Assembly (NCBI GenBank): GCA_947454105.1
Contig: CANGIP010000008.1
Location: 55,839 to 119,838, forward strand
DNA: 64,000 bases
From: Actinomycetota bacterium
GTDB lineage: Bacteria > Actinomycetota > Acidimicrobiia > Acidimicrobiales > Ilumatobacteraceae
Reading direction: 5' to 3'
The translations under genes were made by a program, and so were the position numbers. The number at the start of each line of letters is the position of its first letter. Position 1 is the first letter of the stretch. Below, one piece after another: positions 51,818-60,244 of the stretch. Below the pieces are notes generated by a model. That model was not told where the DNA came from, ran no database searches, and worked only from the letters and a program-made list of their open reading frames with translations.

Positions 51818-52672
51818 GTGTTTGAAGCCCTCGACGACCTGATCTCCCTTCTTGACCTTGAAGCCATTGAGGTCAACATGTTCCGAGGCCGCTCGCCCCA
51901 AGAAAATCGCCAGCGCGTCTTCGGTGGCCAAGTTGCCGGTCAGGCCCTTGTGGCCGCCTCACGCACGATCGATGACCGTGACCGTCGGGTGCACTCGCTT
52001 CACGCCTACTTCTTGCGTCCAGGTGATCCGACCGCCCCCATCTTGTACGACGTCGACCGCATCCGCGACGGCAAAAGCTTCTCAACCCGCCGTGTCGTCG
52101 CCATTCAGCACGGTCAAGCCATCTTCAACTTGCAGGCCAGCTTTCACGCTCCCGAAGAGGGCTTGTCGCACCAGGTACCCATGCCAGTTGTCCCCGATGC
52201 TGAAAGTCTTCCCGACTTCAAAACGCGCATGGCTCCCCACAAGCATCTCCTCGGCGAGTGGTACGACCGTCCGCGCCCCATTGATATCCGCTACGTCGAC
52301 GGCGACCCCATGTCACGTTCTCGCACACCAACGGTGCAACAAAAAGTGTGGTTGCGTGCTGACGGCACTTTGCCTGACGATCCCACATTGCACGCTTGCA
52401 TCGTTACCTATGCCAGCGACATGACTCTTCTCGACACAACAGTTTTGCCGCACGGTCTCAACTGGACCGATAGCGGATTGCAAATGGCCAGCCTCGACCA
52501 CGCCATGTGGTTCCATCGTCCGTTCCGCGCCGACGAATGGTTGTTGTACGACCAGATGACACCAACGACTTCTGGTGCGCGCGGCTTGGCAACGGGTTCG
52601 ATTTACACCCACGACGGCCACCTTGCCATCACCGTTGTTCAAGAAGGTCTCATTCGCCGCGAGCGTTCGTAA
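51818..52672 (+). CDS. tesB: Acyl-CoA thioesterase II (TesB)
   Basis: 284 residues with the double hot-dog fold of TesB. Both halves are visible: NMFRGRSPQENRQRVFGGQVAGQAL and LHAYFLRPGDP with RRVVAIQHG in the first, and HAMWFHRPFRADEWLLYDQMTP with GLATGSIYTHDGHLAITVVQEGL in the second. The catalytic Asp/Thr/Gln set is expected in these. It hydrolyses acyl-CoA to fatty acid and CoA. The GTG at 51818 (VFEALDDL) is favoured; an in-frame GTG at 51785 is possible. Stop overlaps the start of the next gene (TAATG). Confidence 0.87.
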   Translation: MFEALDDLISLLDLEAIEVNMFRGRSPQENRQRVFGGQVAGQALVAASRTIDDRDRRVHSLHAYFLRPGDPTAPILYDVDRIRDGKSFSTRRVVAIQHGQAIFNLQASFHAPEEGLSHQVPMPVVPDAESLPDFKTRMAPHKHLLGEWYDRPRPIDIRYVDGDPMSRSRTPTVQQKVWLRADGTLPDDPTLHACIVTYASDMTLLDTTVLPHGLNWTDSGLQMASLDHAMWFHRPFRADEWLLYDQMTPTTSGARGLATGSIYTHDGHLAITVVQEGLIRRERS

Positions 52673-53868
52673 TGAAAATTGCTCACGTTCGTCTCGGCGC
52701 TATCGCCACGCTTGCATTGTTCTCACTGATTGCGTGCAGTTCGTCGACCAAGACTGCTGACAGCACAGCTGTTGTCGATTCAACCACGATCGCTACAACT
52801 GACGTCTCAACAACTCTTGCTGAAAGTTCAACAACTGTTTCTGTAGAGCCCACGTTTACTGCAACGCTCGGCGCACCAATCACGGACTACGTCGATCCTG
52901 TCGATATTGCTGTTCGCAAGGGCGACACTTCGCAGTCGTACATCGTTGAACGGGGCGGAAAGATCTTCGAACTTGCGAACGACGGAACAAAAGGCCCCGA
53001 AGTTCTTGATATCAGCGATCTCACGATTGCTCAAGGCGAGCAAGGTTTGCTGGGTCTCGCCTTTGCTCCCGACGGATCTGGTGCTTATGTCGACTACACC
53101 AACCTTGCTGGCGACACTGTTATTGCTTCATTCTTAATTGCTGACGACGGATCTTTCAATAAAGCTTCGCAAGGCATGATCACCACAATCAAACAGCCGT
53201 ACCCAAATCACAATGGCGGCGACATCATGGTTGATACAGCAGGGGCTTTGTACGTTTTCATGGGCGACGGTGGATTCGCCAACGACCCCGAACGCCACGC
53301 GCTTGATGTCACTTCACCGCTCGGGAAGATTTGGAAAATCTCACCAGTCGATGGTCACTGGAATACTGGTGAAGCCTGGGCCGTTGGTTTGCGTAACCCA
53401 TGGCGCGCCTCACTTGACCCCGTTACTAACGATCTCTGGATCGCCGATGTCGGTCAAGATCATTGGGAAGAAATAAACGTCGTGCCGTTTGATCAGGTGC
53501 AGGGTGTCAGCTTTGGCTGGAGTGCACGTGAAGGTACGCATGAATTCAATGCTGACCAACAAACTCTCCACGAAACATTTACCGCTGTTGAACCCGTGTA
53601 CGAATACGAGCACGTCGACAACAACTGCTCGATTTCTGGTGGAGTTGTGTATCGCGGCTCACAAGTTCCTGTCAGCGGCAATTGGTACATCTTCTCTGAT
53701 TATTGCACGGGCAAAGTTCAAGCTCTTTGTATTGACGATCAACGCAAGAATTGCGGAGTCATTGAACTTGGCACTGTTGAATCGCCAGTGGGCGTCGTCG
53801 CCGATGCTCAAGGTGAAGTGTGGGTCTTGTCGCAGAACGGCCTTATTGTGCCAATCGTTGCTAGCTAA
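52672..53868 (+). CDS. PQQ-type sugar/aldose dehydrogenase-like beta-propeller lipoprotein (GSDH family)
   Basis: 398 residues. The lipobox LIACSSS gives lipidation at about Cys22; a Thr/Ser/Ala-rich linker (about 25-62) follows. The rest is a six-bladed propeller of the glucose/sorbosone dehydrogenase family, with the active-site His in PNHNGGDIMVD, and GDGGFANDPE, WAVGLRNPWRASLDP and DVGQDHWEEIN. Soluble-GDH-type proteins bind PQQ plus Ca2+ and oxidise sugars, but no PQQ genes are present here, so the cofactor would have to be taken up or made elsewhere. Start overlaps the tesB stop. Confidence 0.8.
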   Translation: MKIAHVRLGAIATLALFSLIACSSSTKTADSTAVVDSTTIATTDVSTTLAESSTTVSVEPTFTATLGAPITDYVDPVDIAVRKGDTSQSYIVERGGKIFELANDGTKGPEVLDISDLTIAQGEQGLLGLAFAPDGSGAYVDYTNLAGDTVIASFLIADDGSFNKASQGMITTIKQPYPNHNGGDIMVDTAGALYVFMGDGGFANDPERHALDVTSPLGKIWKISPVDGHWNTGEAWAVGLRNPWRASLDPVTNDLWIADVGQDHWEEINVVPFDQVQGVSFGWSAREGTHEFNADQQTLHETFTAVEPVYEYEHVDNNCSISGGVVYRGSQVPVSGNWYIFSDYCTGKVQALCIDDQRKNCGVIELGTVESPVGVVADAQGEVWVLSQNGLIVPIVAS

Positions 53869-53883
53869 ATCAGCAATCAGTAT

Positions 53884-54888
53884 TTAACGACGCTGACCCA
53901 TGAACATGCGCTTCAAGGCGTCATAGTTCTCAATACAGTGACCCGCACCAAGAACCACTGCTTCGAGTGGCATTTGCGACATGCGTACCGGCACTTGAGT
54001 TTCACGTTCAATACGTTCGGCGAGTCCGCGAAGTAATCCTCCACCGCCAACGAGATACATACCGCGCGTTAAGAAATCTTGAGCAAGTTCGGCCGGAGCC
54101 TTTGCTAAGCAACGAACTACTGACTGAACAATTTGTGAGACAACATCGTCGATGGCGTAACGAATTTCTTCTGGCGTCAGCACAACCGTCTTCGGAAGAC
54201 CCATCATCAAATCGCGACCACTCACTTCGGCTTCAACTTCGTCAGGCGTCTGTGCAGCCGAACCAATCGCAACCTTGATTTCTTCTGCGGTGCGTTCACC
54301 GATAGCAATGCCGTGTTCGCGACGAACATAGTTTTGAATTGCGTTGTCAATATCGAAACTTCCGACACGAACAGCTTCAAGCGCAACAATGCCACCCAAA
54401 CTGATGACCGCAGTTTCGCTGGTGCCGCCACCGATGTCGATCACCATATTGCCGACTGGTTCGTCAATCGGTAATTGCGCGCCGATCGCAGCAGCCATTG
54501 GTTGCTCAATCAATTGAGCATCAGCAGCACCAGCACGACGAGCTGCGTCGGTCACTGCACGTCGCTCAACTTCAGTAATTGCCGAAGGCACGCAAATAAC
54601 CACCTTGGGGCGAGTAAAACGGCTGACTCCGACTCGCTGCAACAGCAAACGAATCATGCGTTCGGTGACATCAAAGTCGGTAATTGCACCGCCGCGTAAC
54701 GGTCGAACCGCAACGATGTAGCCAGGCGTACGGCCGATCATGTGCCACGCTTCGTGGCCAGTTGCCAGCACTTCACCGGTCTGACGATTGAGCGCGATCA
54801 CTGAAGGTTCGTTCAGCACAATGCCGCGACCCTTCATGTACACCAAAGTGTTTGCTGTACCTAAGTCAATTGCAAGGTCACGTGCCAT
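53884..54888 (-). CDS. mreB: Rod-shape-determining actin homologue (MreB/Mbl)
   Basis: 334 residues, about the usual MreB length. The actin-fold nucleotide motifs are complete: phosphate-1 LAIDLGTANTLVY, connect-1, phosphate-2 MVIDIGGGTSETAVISLGG, and adenosine motif MYLVGGGGLLRGLAERI. MreB polymerises on the membrane and directs lateral wall synthesis. mreC/mreD are not adjacent. It overlaps by 11 bp a small membrane protein in the same run with moaE. Confidence 0.9.
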   Translation of the reverse strand: MARDLAIDLGTANTLVYMKGRGIVLNEPSVIALNRQTGEVLATGHEAWHMIGRTPGYIVAVRPLRGGAITDFDVTERMIRLLLQRVGVSRFTRPKVVICVPSAITEVERRAVTDAARRAGAADAQLIEQPMAAAIGAQLPIDEPVGNMVIDIGGGTSETAVISLGGIVALEAVRVGSFDIDNAIQNYVRREHGIAIGERTAEEIKVAIGSAAQTPDEVEAEVSGRDLMMGLPKTVVLTPEEIRYAIDDVVSQIVQSVVRCLAKAPAELAQDFLTRGMYLVGGGGLLRGLAERIERETQVPVRMSQMPLEAVVLGAGHCIENYDALKRMFMGQRR

Positions 54889-55093
54889 CGTCTTGTTCCT
54901 CGGTTTCTTCGATCGGCGATGTCACAACTGGATAATTCTCCACCGTCTGTCGACGTGCTTCAGGAGACAAAGCATTGAGGTGACGCTGAAAGTCAGCAAC
55001 GCTGTCGTTACTCGCAGGTGTACGTCGACTTGTTGCCAGCACTGCGAAAACTACGACACAAACAATCACGACCGCTAGCAATACATAGACCAT
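54878..55093 (-). CDS. Small single-span membrane protein
   Basis: 71 residues. One hydrophobic segment at the start (about 2-22, VYVLLAVVIVCVVVFAVLA) precedes a basic turn and a charged acidic tail. Position between moaE and mreB, with overlaps at both ends (1 bp and 11 bp), implies co-translation with both. No family is recognised. Confidence 0.6.
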   Translation of the reverse strand: MVYVLLAVVIVCVVVFAVLATSRRTPASNDSVADFQRHLNALSPEARRQTVENYPVVTSPIEETEEQDDGT

Positions 55094-55656
55094 CAGTGAC
55101 CAGCACCTTCTGGTGATCGAACTTGCGAGGCATCAACTGGTGCTGTCGCTCCAGTCCCCCAATCACTTCCGCTGTCCCAGGTCTCGTGTTTCCAGATCGG
55201 GGCCGACGACTTCAATGCATCAATGGCAAACCGCGCTGCTTCAAATGCCTCAGGGCGATGAGCCGCCGAAACTACGGCAATGACCGATGACTCGCCGAGT
55301 TCAATGCGCCCAACTCGATGCACAAGGGCAAAACGCCCAATTTCATTCCAGCGTTGGCGGGCCTCAACAGCGATTGCCCGAAACCGCGGAATCACTTCTT
55401 CGGCGTACGCCTCGTACTCAAGAAATTCAACACCCGAGCGCAACTCTTCGCCTTCGATGGCGTGGTCGCGAACGGTGCCAGAAAAAACAACTACGGCTCC
55501 ACAATCGGGACGTACCGCCCAGTCATACATCTCACCGACTGACAATGGTTCGTCAGTGATGGCAAACCAATCGTCAGCAGACTTCTCAACGAGCACATCT
55601 TGAGCGTAGCGGTTACTGATCAAGGGAACGCTCGACCGCGCCCCACTCTTAGCCAA
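55093..55656 (-). CDS. moaE: Molybdopterin synthase catalytic subunit MoaE
   Basis: 187 residues; the MoaE core is about 30-165. Conserved pieces are GAVVVFSGTVRDHA, FLEYEAYAEEV, ALVHRVGRIELGESSVIAVVSAAHRPEAFEAA and the active-site PIWKHE with its Lys. With MoaD it transfers sulfur to make molybdopterin; no moaD is nearby. Both ends are longer than in E. coli MoaE (about 150). A TTG is the first start available; later starts would still keep the core. The product serves Mo enzymes such as the one at the left edge of the window. Confidence 0.85.
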   Translation of the reverse strand: MAKSGARSSVPLISNRYAQDVLVEKSADDWFAITDEPLSVGEMYDWAVRPDCGAVVVFSGTVRDHAIEGEELRSGVEFLEYEAYAEEVIPRFRAIAVEARQRWNEIGRFALVHRVGRIELGESSVIAVVSAAHRPEAFEAARFAIDALKSSAPIWKHETWDSGSDWGTGATAPVDASQVRSPEGAGH

Positions 55657-55663
55657 TCTTCAC

Positions 55664-55669
55664 TAACCT
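55664..55669 (+). promoter_or_regulatory. -10 box TAACCT, leaderless start
   Basis: TAACCT ends 9 nt before the GTG at 55679. Confidence 0.45.
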
Positions 55670-55678
55670 TGCCTGCTT

Positions 55679-56533
55679 GTGGGAATGAACAACGACTTCG
55701 GAATGGGCCCTGATGACGCCGATCCCGACGATTCGTACAGCCCAGCCCCGCAGCCACCCCATGAGCGCATGTGGCGTCATCCTTCCGAAGTCGGCTTTGC
55801 CACCGTCACCCTGCAGGCTCTGACTCCCATCGATATTGGTCGTCGCGGTCGAGGCCTCGTTGGCTTTTCGTGCGTCGCCGGATTCATCTTGATCTCGGGA
55901 CTACTACTCGTTCTCATCCCACGGTCAGGTCGTCAAAGCACATCCGACATCGTTGCTCTGACTAACTCCGACCTTCATGTCGCTGCAGTCGATAGCAACG
56001 TCTCCACCTCGGACGCGATGGGAATCATCCTCTTTGACAATCAAATCTTGGTGACAACAGCAGCGGCGCTCGGCGAGCGTCAGACGGTCTCGGTTCAACT
56101 ACCCGATCGTTCAATCAACACAGCAAACCTTGTTCACATATTTCCCAACAGTGGAATTGCGGTCCTACAAATTGAACAACAGTTTGATCCGGTCACATTT
56201 ATCCGAACTATGACTCGTGCAAGCGGCATTAAGTACAGCCAAGCGTTTGCGTCTGGTCAAGTTGTTACGGTGTTGCTCGAAAATCCCAAACTACTGGTCG
56301 TTAATGAAACATCGCATCAAACAATGATCACTCTGCGGTCAAGTGATGGAGTCGAATTAGATACTTCAACATTCGCTGAAGGTGCCCCAGTTGTCGATCA
56401 AAGTGGCCGACTTGTAGGACTGTGTACACACATCAACAACGAACTTGGCTTTATCCCAATACCCAGTATTGAAAAACAAATCAGTGCGTTGAGCGCCGGC
56501 GATGATATTTTCTCGCTACAACCAACACCGTAA
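55679..56533 (+). CDS. Membrane-anchored, apparently inactive trypsin-like protease homologue
   Basis: 284 residues. A cytoplasmic Pro/Asp-rich start carrying RMWRHPSEVG precedes one membrane span (about 62-80, FSCVAGFILISGLLLVLIP) and an outside domain with the strand pattern of HtrA-like serine proteases (GIILFDNQILVTTAAALGERQTVSVQLPD, cut at QILVTT; later VVDQSGRLVGLCTHIN). Where active members have a His after the TAA-type motif and GNSGGP around Ser, this one has TTAAALGE and EGAPVVD, so the catalytic residues appear lost. It may bind a peptide or protein outside the cell. Its end overlaps the convergent epimerase gene by 53 bp. Confidence 0.6.
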   Translation: MGMNNDFGMGPDDADPDDSYSPAPQPPHERMWRHPSEVGFATVTLQALTPIDIGRRGRGLVGFSCVAGFILISGLLLVLIPRSGRQSTSDIVALTNSDLHVAAVDSNVSTSDAMGIILFDNQILVTTAAALGERQTVSVQLPDRSINTANLVHIFPNSGIAVLQIEQQFDPVTFIRTMTRASGIKYSQAFASGQVVTVLLENPKLLVVNETSHQTMITLRSSDGVELDTSTFAEGAPVVDQSGRLVGLCTHINNELGFIPIPSIEKQISALSAGDDIFSLQPTP

Positions 56534-57539
56534 TTACTGCTGCCAAAATCCCCGTAACCATTGCCCCTAATGCGATCTCTTGCTTTCGCTTCGGAGTCAG
56601 CATTGTCCACCATTTGGCGTCAGTTCCCTCAACAAATGTCTGCTCATTGGTGACAGTCGGTGTCCAACCTTCGGCACGCAGGCGTCCATTAGAGACCAGC
56701 CAAGTTGAACGCACATATGGACGAAGACCTGGAGGAATCGGACCACGTTGAAAACGCCAACGTAAGTCACTCACAATTTCGCTCATCCGATCGGGCAATC
56801 GTAAACGAGGTGCCATTCCCCACAATGAACGCACACGCGCGCTGTGCACAAAACCATCGGGAGCAACGTTGTACACGCCGTTGAGTTTTTTCTGAGTCGC
56901 CAAAACCACTGCATCAGCGAGATCATCAAGATGCAAAAACTGCGCGGGAACATCGTCTTCGCCAAGACGTCCACCCATGCCTGCTGCAAGTGCTCGCACC
57001 AAACTTGACGCACCGTCAGCAGCCATCGCTGGCACAGGACGTAAAACTGTTGCACTTCGATCGTTACCCGATTCGCGCCAATCGTCAACAAGCTGTTCAA
57101 CCGTTGCCAACTGTCGCGCAAAGGCAAAGCCGAAATCGGGACGCAATGCCGTATCTTCAGTTAATGGTATGGGGTTGTTGGGCCACGCTCCGTACACCAT
57201 CGCCGAAGACAACAACACGATGTGTTTGGCTCCTTGAACTGTCGCGGCTTGCAATAACTCAGGTGTACCAATCACCGCACTGCGACGACGCTCGACAAGT
57301 GCATCGTGATCTCCGGGGGCCAAGTGTATGAAAACATCAAGTGGAGCATCAATCACATCAGTACTCTGATTCACTTCGTGAACGTCAAAACCACCGTCAG
57401 CCTTCAAGCGCTCGATGACCCGCCGACCGAGCGGCCATTGCCCCCCACTCACGACAACTCTGATGCCGTCATTCATAGATTCATGATGTTGCGACCCATC
57501 AGAACCTGGCTGATCAAGCGAAGTCGCGGACATTGTCAC
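56481..57539 (-). CDS. NAD-dependent epimerase/dehydratase family protein
   Basis: 352 residues, extended SDR. Near the start the nucleotide motif is altered (VVVSGGQWPLGRRVIERL for the usual G-x-x-G-x-x-G), and HIVLLSSAMVYGAWP provides the Ser with the Y-x-x-x-K position poorly kept (FAFARQLATVEQ). A C-terminal hydrophobic segment (about 325-345) and basic tail anchor it in the membrane. This degeneration suggests a binding or regulatory role rather than a regular epimerase. GTG start preceded by TAATGT. Confidence 0.65.
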   Translation of the reverse strand: MTMSATSLDQPGSDGSQHHESMNDGIRVVVSGGQWPLGRRVIERLKADGGFDVHEVNQSTDVIDAPLDVFIHLAPGDHDALVERRRSAVIGTPELLQAATVQGAKHIVLLSSAMVYGAWPNNPIPLTEDTALRPDFGFAFARQLATVEQLVDDWRESGNDRSATVLRPVPAMAADGASSLVRALAAGMGGRLGEDDVPAQFLHLDDLADAVVLATQKKLNGVYNVAPDGFVHSARVRSLWGMAPRLRLPDRMSEIVSDLRWRFQRGPIPPGLRPYVRSTWLVSNGRLRAEGWTPTVTNEQTFVEGTDAKWWTMLTPKRKQEIALGAMVTGILAAVITVLVVARKYHRRRSTH

Positions 57540-57546
57540 AAATGCG

Positions 57547-57552
57547 ACATTA
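57547..57552 (-). promoter_or_regulatory. -10 box TAATGT, leaderless start
   Basis: On the minus strand TAATGT ends 7 nt before the GTG at 57539. Confidence 0.45.
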
Positions 57553-57592
57553 CCGTGAGTTGACGCGCTGTATAAACCTTGCGGAATGGTTC

Positions 57593-57598
57593 TATGCT
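57593..57598 (+). promoter_or_regulatory. -10 box TATGCT, leaderless start
   Basis: TATGCT ends 6 nt before the GTG at 57605. Confidence 0.5.
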
Positions 57599-57604
57599 CG
57601 CAAT

Positions 57605-58864
57605 GTGTCTGGTGATTTCCCTAATCCATTTGAGTCTGGCGACGACGACTCCGAAAATAGTGCTGGCAATAACTTTGGCAACATGTTCGGAAATATGTTT
57701 GGCAATATGCCCATGTTCGGCGACATGATGAAAATGTTCAATACTCAAGGCCCCATCCAATGGGATACCGCTCGTCAGGTTGCTCTCGTCACCGCAACCG
57801 AAGGTCAAACAGAACCGAATGTTGATCCGCTTGTTCGTATTGAGTATGCAAACCTCGCTCGCATCGCTGGCATGCACGTTCACCAGATCACCGGACTTGG
57901 TGACATCAGCACCGCAAGTTCGGTTGAACCAATCATGGTGACACCGGGTGTATGGGCCCAACGCACACTTGATGACTACCGCCCACTCTTTACTCAGTTG
58001 GCGACCGCCCTCAGTTCACAGCAAAACGATTCCTCAGAATCTGCTGCCGATAGTGACCCCTTTGCATCAATGTTTGCGGGTATCACCAACATGATTGCCC
58101 CAATGACTATGGGCATGACGGTCGGTTCAATGGTCGGCCATCTTGCAAAAAAATCTCTCGGCCAATACGACTTGCCACTCCCTCGACCTATCAAGAACGA
58201 AATCGCGATCGTCCCAGCAACAGTTGATGCATTCGCCAAAGAGTGGGATCTGCCTCTTGAAGATGTTCGGATGTGGACTCTCATCCGCGAACTCGTCGTC
58301 CATCAGCTCTACAGCATCGCTCATATTCGCGATGCCGTCACCGACATGGTGCAATCGTTTATCGCAGCTTTTCGCCCTGACCCGTCGGCAATCACCGACA
58401 AGTTGTCCAATCTTGAAAGCGCCGATCCCAATGATCTCATGGGATCACTGCAGAAGATTCTGAGCGATCCCGAACTGATGCTGGGTGCCGTGCGCTCTGA
58501 AGAACAAAATCGTCTGCAGCCACAACTTGATGCATTGCTCGGCCTCATTATCGGTTGGTCCGATCACATGACTGACGCTGTTGGTTCACGAGTGCTCGGT
58601 AATCCATCTCGAATCGCCGAGGCTGCCCGCCGTCGTCGTGTTGAGTCGGGCGAAGAAACTGTCTTTGTTGAAAAACTTCTCGGGCTGCACATCAATCGCC
58701 AGCAGGTTGAGCGTGGTCGTCATTTCGTGCAAGGTGTCATTGAACGCAACGGTGACAGTGGACTAGCGCCGCTCTACATTTCTGCCGCTAATTTGCCGAC
58801 ACTCGCCGAGCTCGATGCACCCGGCTTGTGGTTAGCTCGACTCGAATTCAGCGCGAACGACTAA
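57605..58864 (+). CDS. DUF2342 / zinc-dependent metalloprotease-like protein
   Basis: 419 residues from GTG 57605, favoured by the box 6 nt upstream; an in-frame start at 57533 is less likely. After an acidic and Asn/Gly/Met/Phe repeat region (about 10-45, FGNMFGNMFGNM) the DUF2342 domain spans about 50-415: DWDTARQ-like start, VRIEYANLARIAG, LPLPRPIKNEIAIVP and LPLEDVRMWTLIRELVVHQLY. In that last motif the residues are Arg228-Glu229-x-x-x-His233, an HExxH-like pattern with Arg for the first His, so zinc binding is in doubt. The family is associated with actinobacteria, and some members lie near F420 genes. Function unknown. Confidence 0.7.
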   Translation: MSGDFPNPFESGDDDSENSAGNNFGNMFGNMFGNMPMFGDMMKMFNTQGPIQWDTARQVALVTATEGQTEPNVDPLVRIEYANLARIAGMHVHQITGLGDISTASSVEPIMVTPGVWAQRTLDDYRPLFTQLATALSSQQNDSSESAADSDPFASMFAGITNMIAPMTMGMTVGSMVGHLAKKSLGQYDLPLPRPIKNEIAIVPATVDAFAKEWDLPLEDVRMWTLIRELVVHQLYSIAHIRDAVTDMVQSFIAAFRPDPSAITDKLSNLESADPNDLMGSLQKILSDPELMLGAVRSEEQNRLQPQLDALLGLIIGWSDHMTDAVGSRVLGNPSRIAEAARRRRVESGEETVFVEKLLGLHINRQQVERGRHFVQGVIERNGDSGLAPLYISAANLPTLAELDAPGLWLARLEFSAND

Positions 58865-60203
58865 ATCGCTGGCGTAATTGTGCGACAACCGAAGAAGGTT
58901 CAGCACCTAATGCGATCTGACGTAAACCAACCCAATAGATCAAAGCTCCGCTGAATCCAATTCCGGCCACAATGCCGAATCCCACGACTCCTGGGAGTTT
59001 GAGTAACACTGGGATGATTCCGGCTGCGACCCACATCAGTTGAAAACGCGTGTAGTAATTGGCGAGTGCGCGACCTCGGTTGGCATCAGGCGCATCACGT
59101 TGAACAATCGATTCAAAGGCCATGTTGCCAATTGCTGCGGCATAGTTCACCAGCGCCATCAACAACAAAGCCGTGATCGTCACCGAAGTGAGTGCTGTTA
59201 ACAAACCTGCGACTCCGATGATTGCTAATGCAACAACAATCAAATACTCGATGCGCTTCAATTTGTTGAGTCGCTTGGCGCTCAAGTTTCCGAGCAACGA
59301 GCCAATCGCAGCCATACTGACTGCAATACCAAACCACATCGTTCCGAACTGTGGGCCGAAGTGGTATTTAACTTGAGTCCATAAGCCGTTGGTATCGGTT
59401 CCTACTACCTCGGCTCGTTGTGGATCAGCGAACCAAAATGCAAGATGAAAGAAAACGAACCCCACACTTGCTCGAACCAAACTCATTGCCGAGACTGCGA
59501 TGATGACACCCGGTTGATTTAGTTCACGAACTTCTAATTCTTCCGGTGCATTTTTCGCAATCGTTTGTTTAGGGAACTTCATTGCGTTGAGGGTGGCAAA
59601 AACAAAAATGATCGCACCAAAGATCAATGTTGCCTGTGCAGAAATCAAGCGACTCAAAATTCCGGCCGGGATGGCCGCCAAGAATCCCACGATTCCCGCC
59701 GTCACTCCCAACTTGGCATTTGCTTCAACCAAGTTGTTGTCAGACTTCACCAAAGCTGGCAACAACGCCGACTTTGAGACTAGGTACGTTTTATTGAGCA
59801 CCATCGCCAAGAAGGCCAACGGGAAGAGCAGTAGAGAGTCAAGTTGCGACACCATCAAAACCATCACTACGGCGCGCAGCACTGCGATCAATACGACCAA
59901 CAAACGGCGACCACCAGGCATTCGATCAATGACTGGACCAATGAATTTCGCCAAAATCAAAAATGGAGCGAAGCTCACTGCTAAAAACAACAGCACTCGG
60001 CCACGGGCTTCACCCGGAGTTATTGACAAAAACAACGAGTCGGCAAGTGCCACAGCCATGGTGGCTTCGCCTGCAGCCATGAGGGCATGCACTCGCACCA
60101 AGCGGGTAAATGGGCCTACTTGAAAATGATGCTGATGTTTAGGAGGGACATAACTTTTGCCCCTGCCGCGACCGGGCAGTGGAAGTTCAGTCGACTCGGT
60201 CAC
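58848..60203 (-). CDS. Major facilitator superfamily transporter
   Basis: 451 residues with about 12 hydrophobic spans. The first loop region (APFLILAKFIGPVIDRMPGGRRLLV) is the MFS A-like motif; the second half starts after the charged loop KQTIAKNAPEELEVREL. The substrate is not predictable. It ends 17 bp inside the convergent DUF2342 gene. Start is GTG with TAAAGT 6 nt upstream. Confidence 0.75.
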   Translation of the reverse strand: MTESTELPLPGRGRGKSYVPPKHQHHFQVGPFTRLVRVHALMAAGEATMAVALADSLFLSITPGEARGRVLLFLAVSFAPFLILAKFIGPVIDRMPGGRRLLVVLIAVLRAVVMVLMVSQLDSLLLFPLAFLAMVLNKTYLVSKSALLPALVKSDNNLVEANAKLGVTAGIVGFLAAIPAGILSRLISAQATLIFGAIIFVFATLNAMKFPKQTIAKNAPEELEVRELNQPGVIIAVSAMSLVRASVGFVFFHLAFWFADPQRAEVVGTDTNGLWTQVKYHFGPQFGTMWFGIAVSMAAIGSLLGNLSAKRLNKLKRIEYLIVVALAIIGVAGLLTALTSVTITALLLMALVNYAAAIGNMAFESIVQRDAPDANRGRALANYYTRFQLMWVAAGIIPVLLKLPGVVGFGIVAGIGFSGALIYWVGLRQIALGAEPSSVVAQLRQRFSRSR

Positions 60204-60209
60204 GTGCCT

Positions 60210-60215
60210 ACTTTA
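60210..60215 (-). promoter_or_regulatory. -10 box TAAAGT, leaderless start
   Basis: On the minus strand TAAAGT ends 6 nt before the GTG at 60203. Confidence 0.5.
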
Positions 60216-60244
60216 GGTGAGTAGGCGTGAACCAAAGTGGAAGA

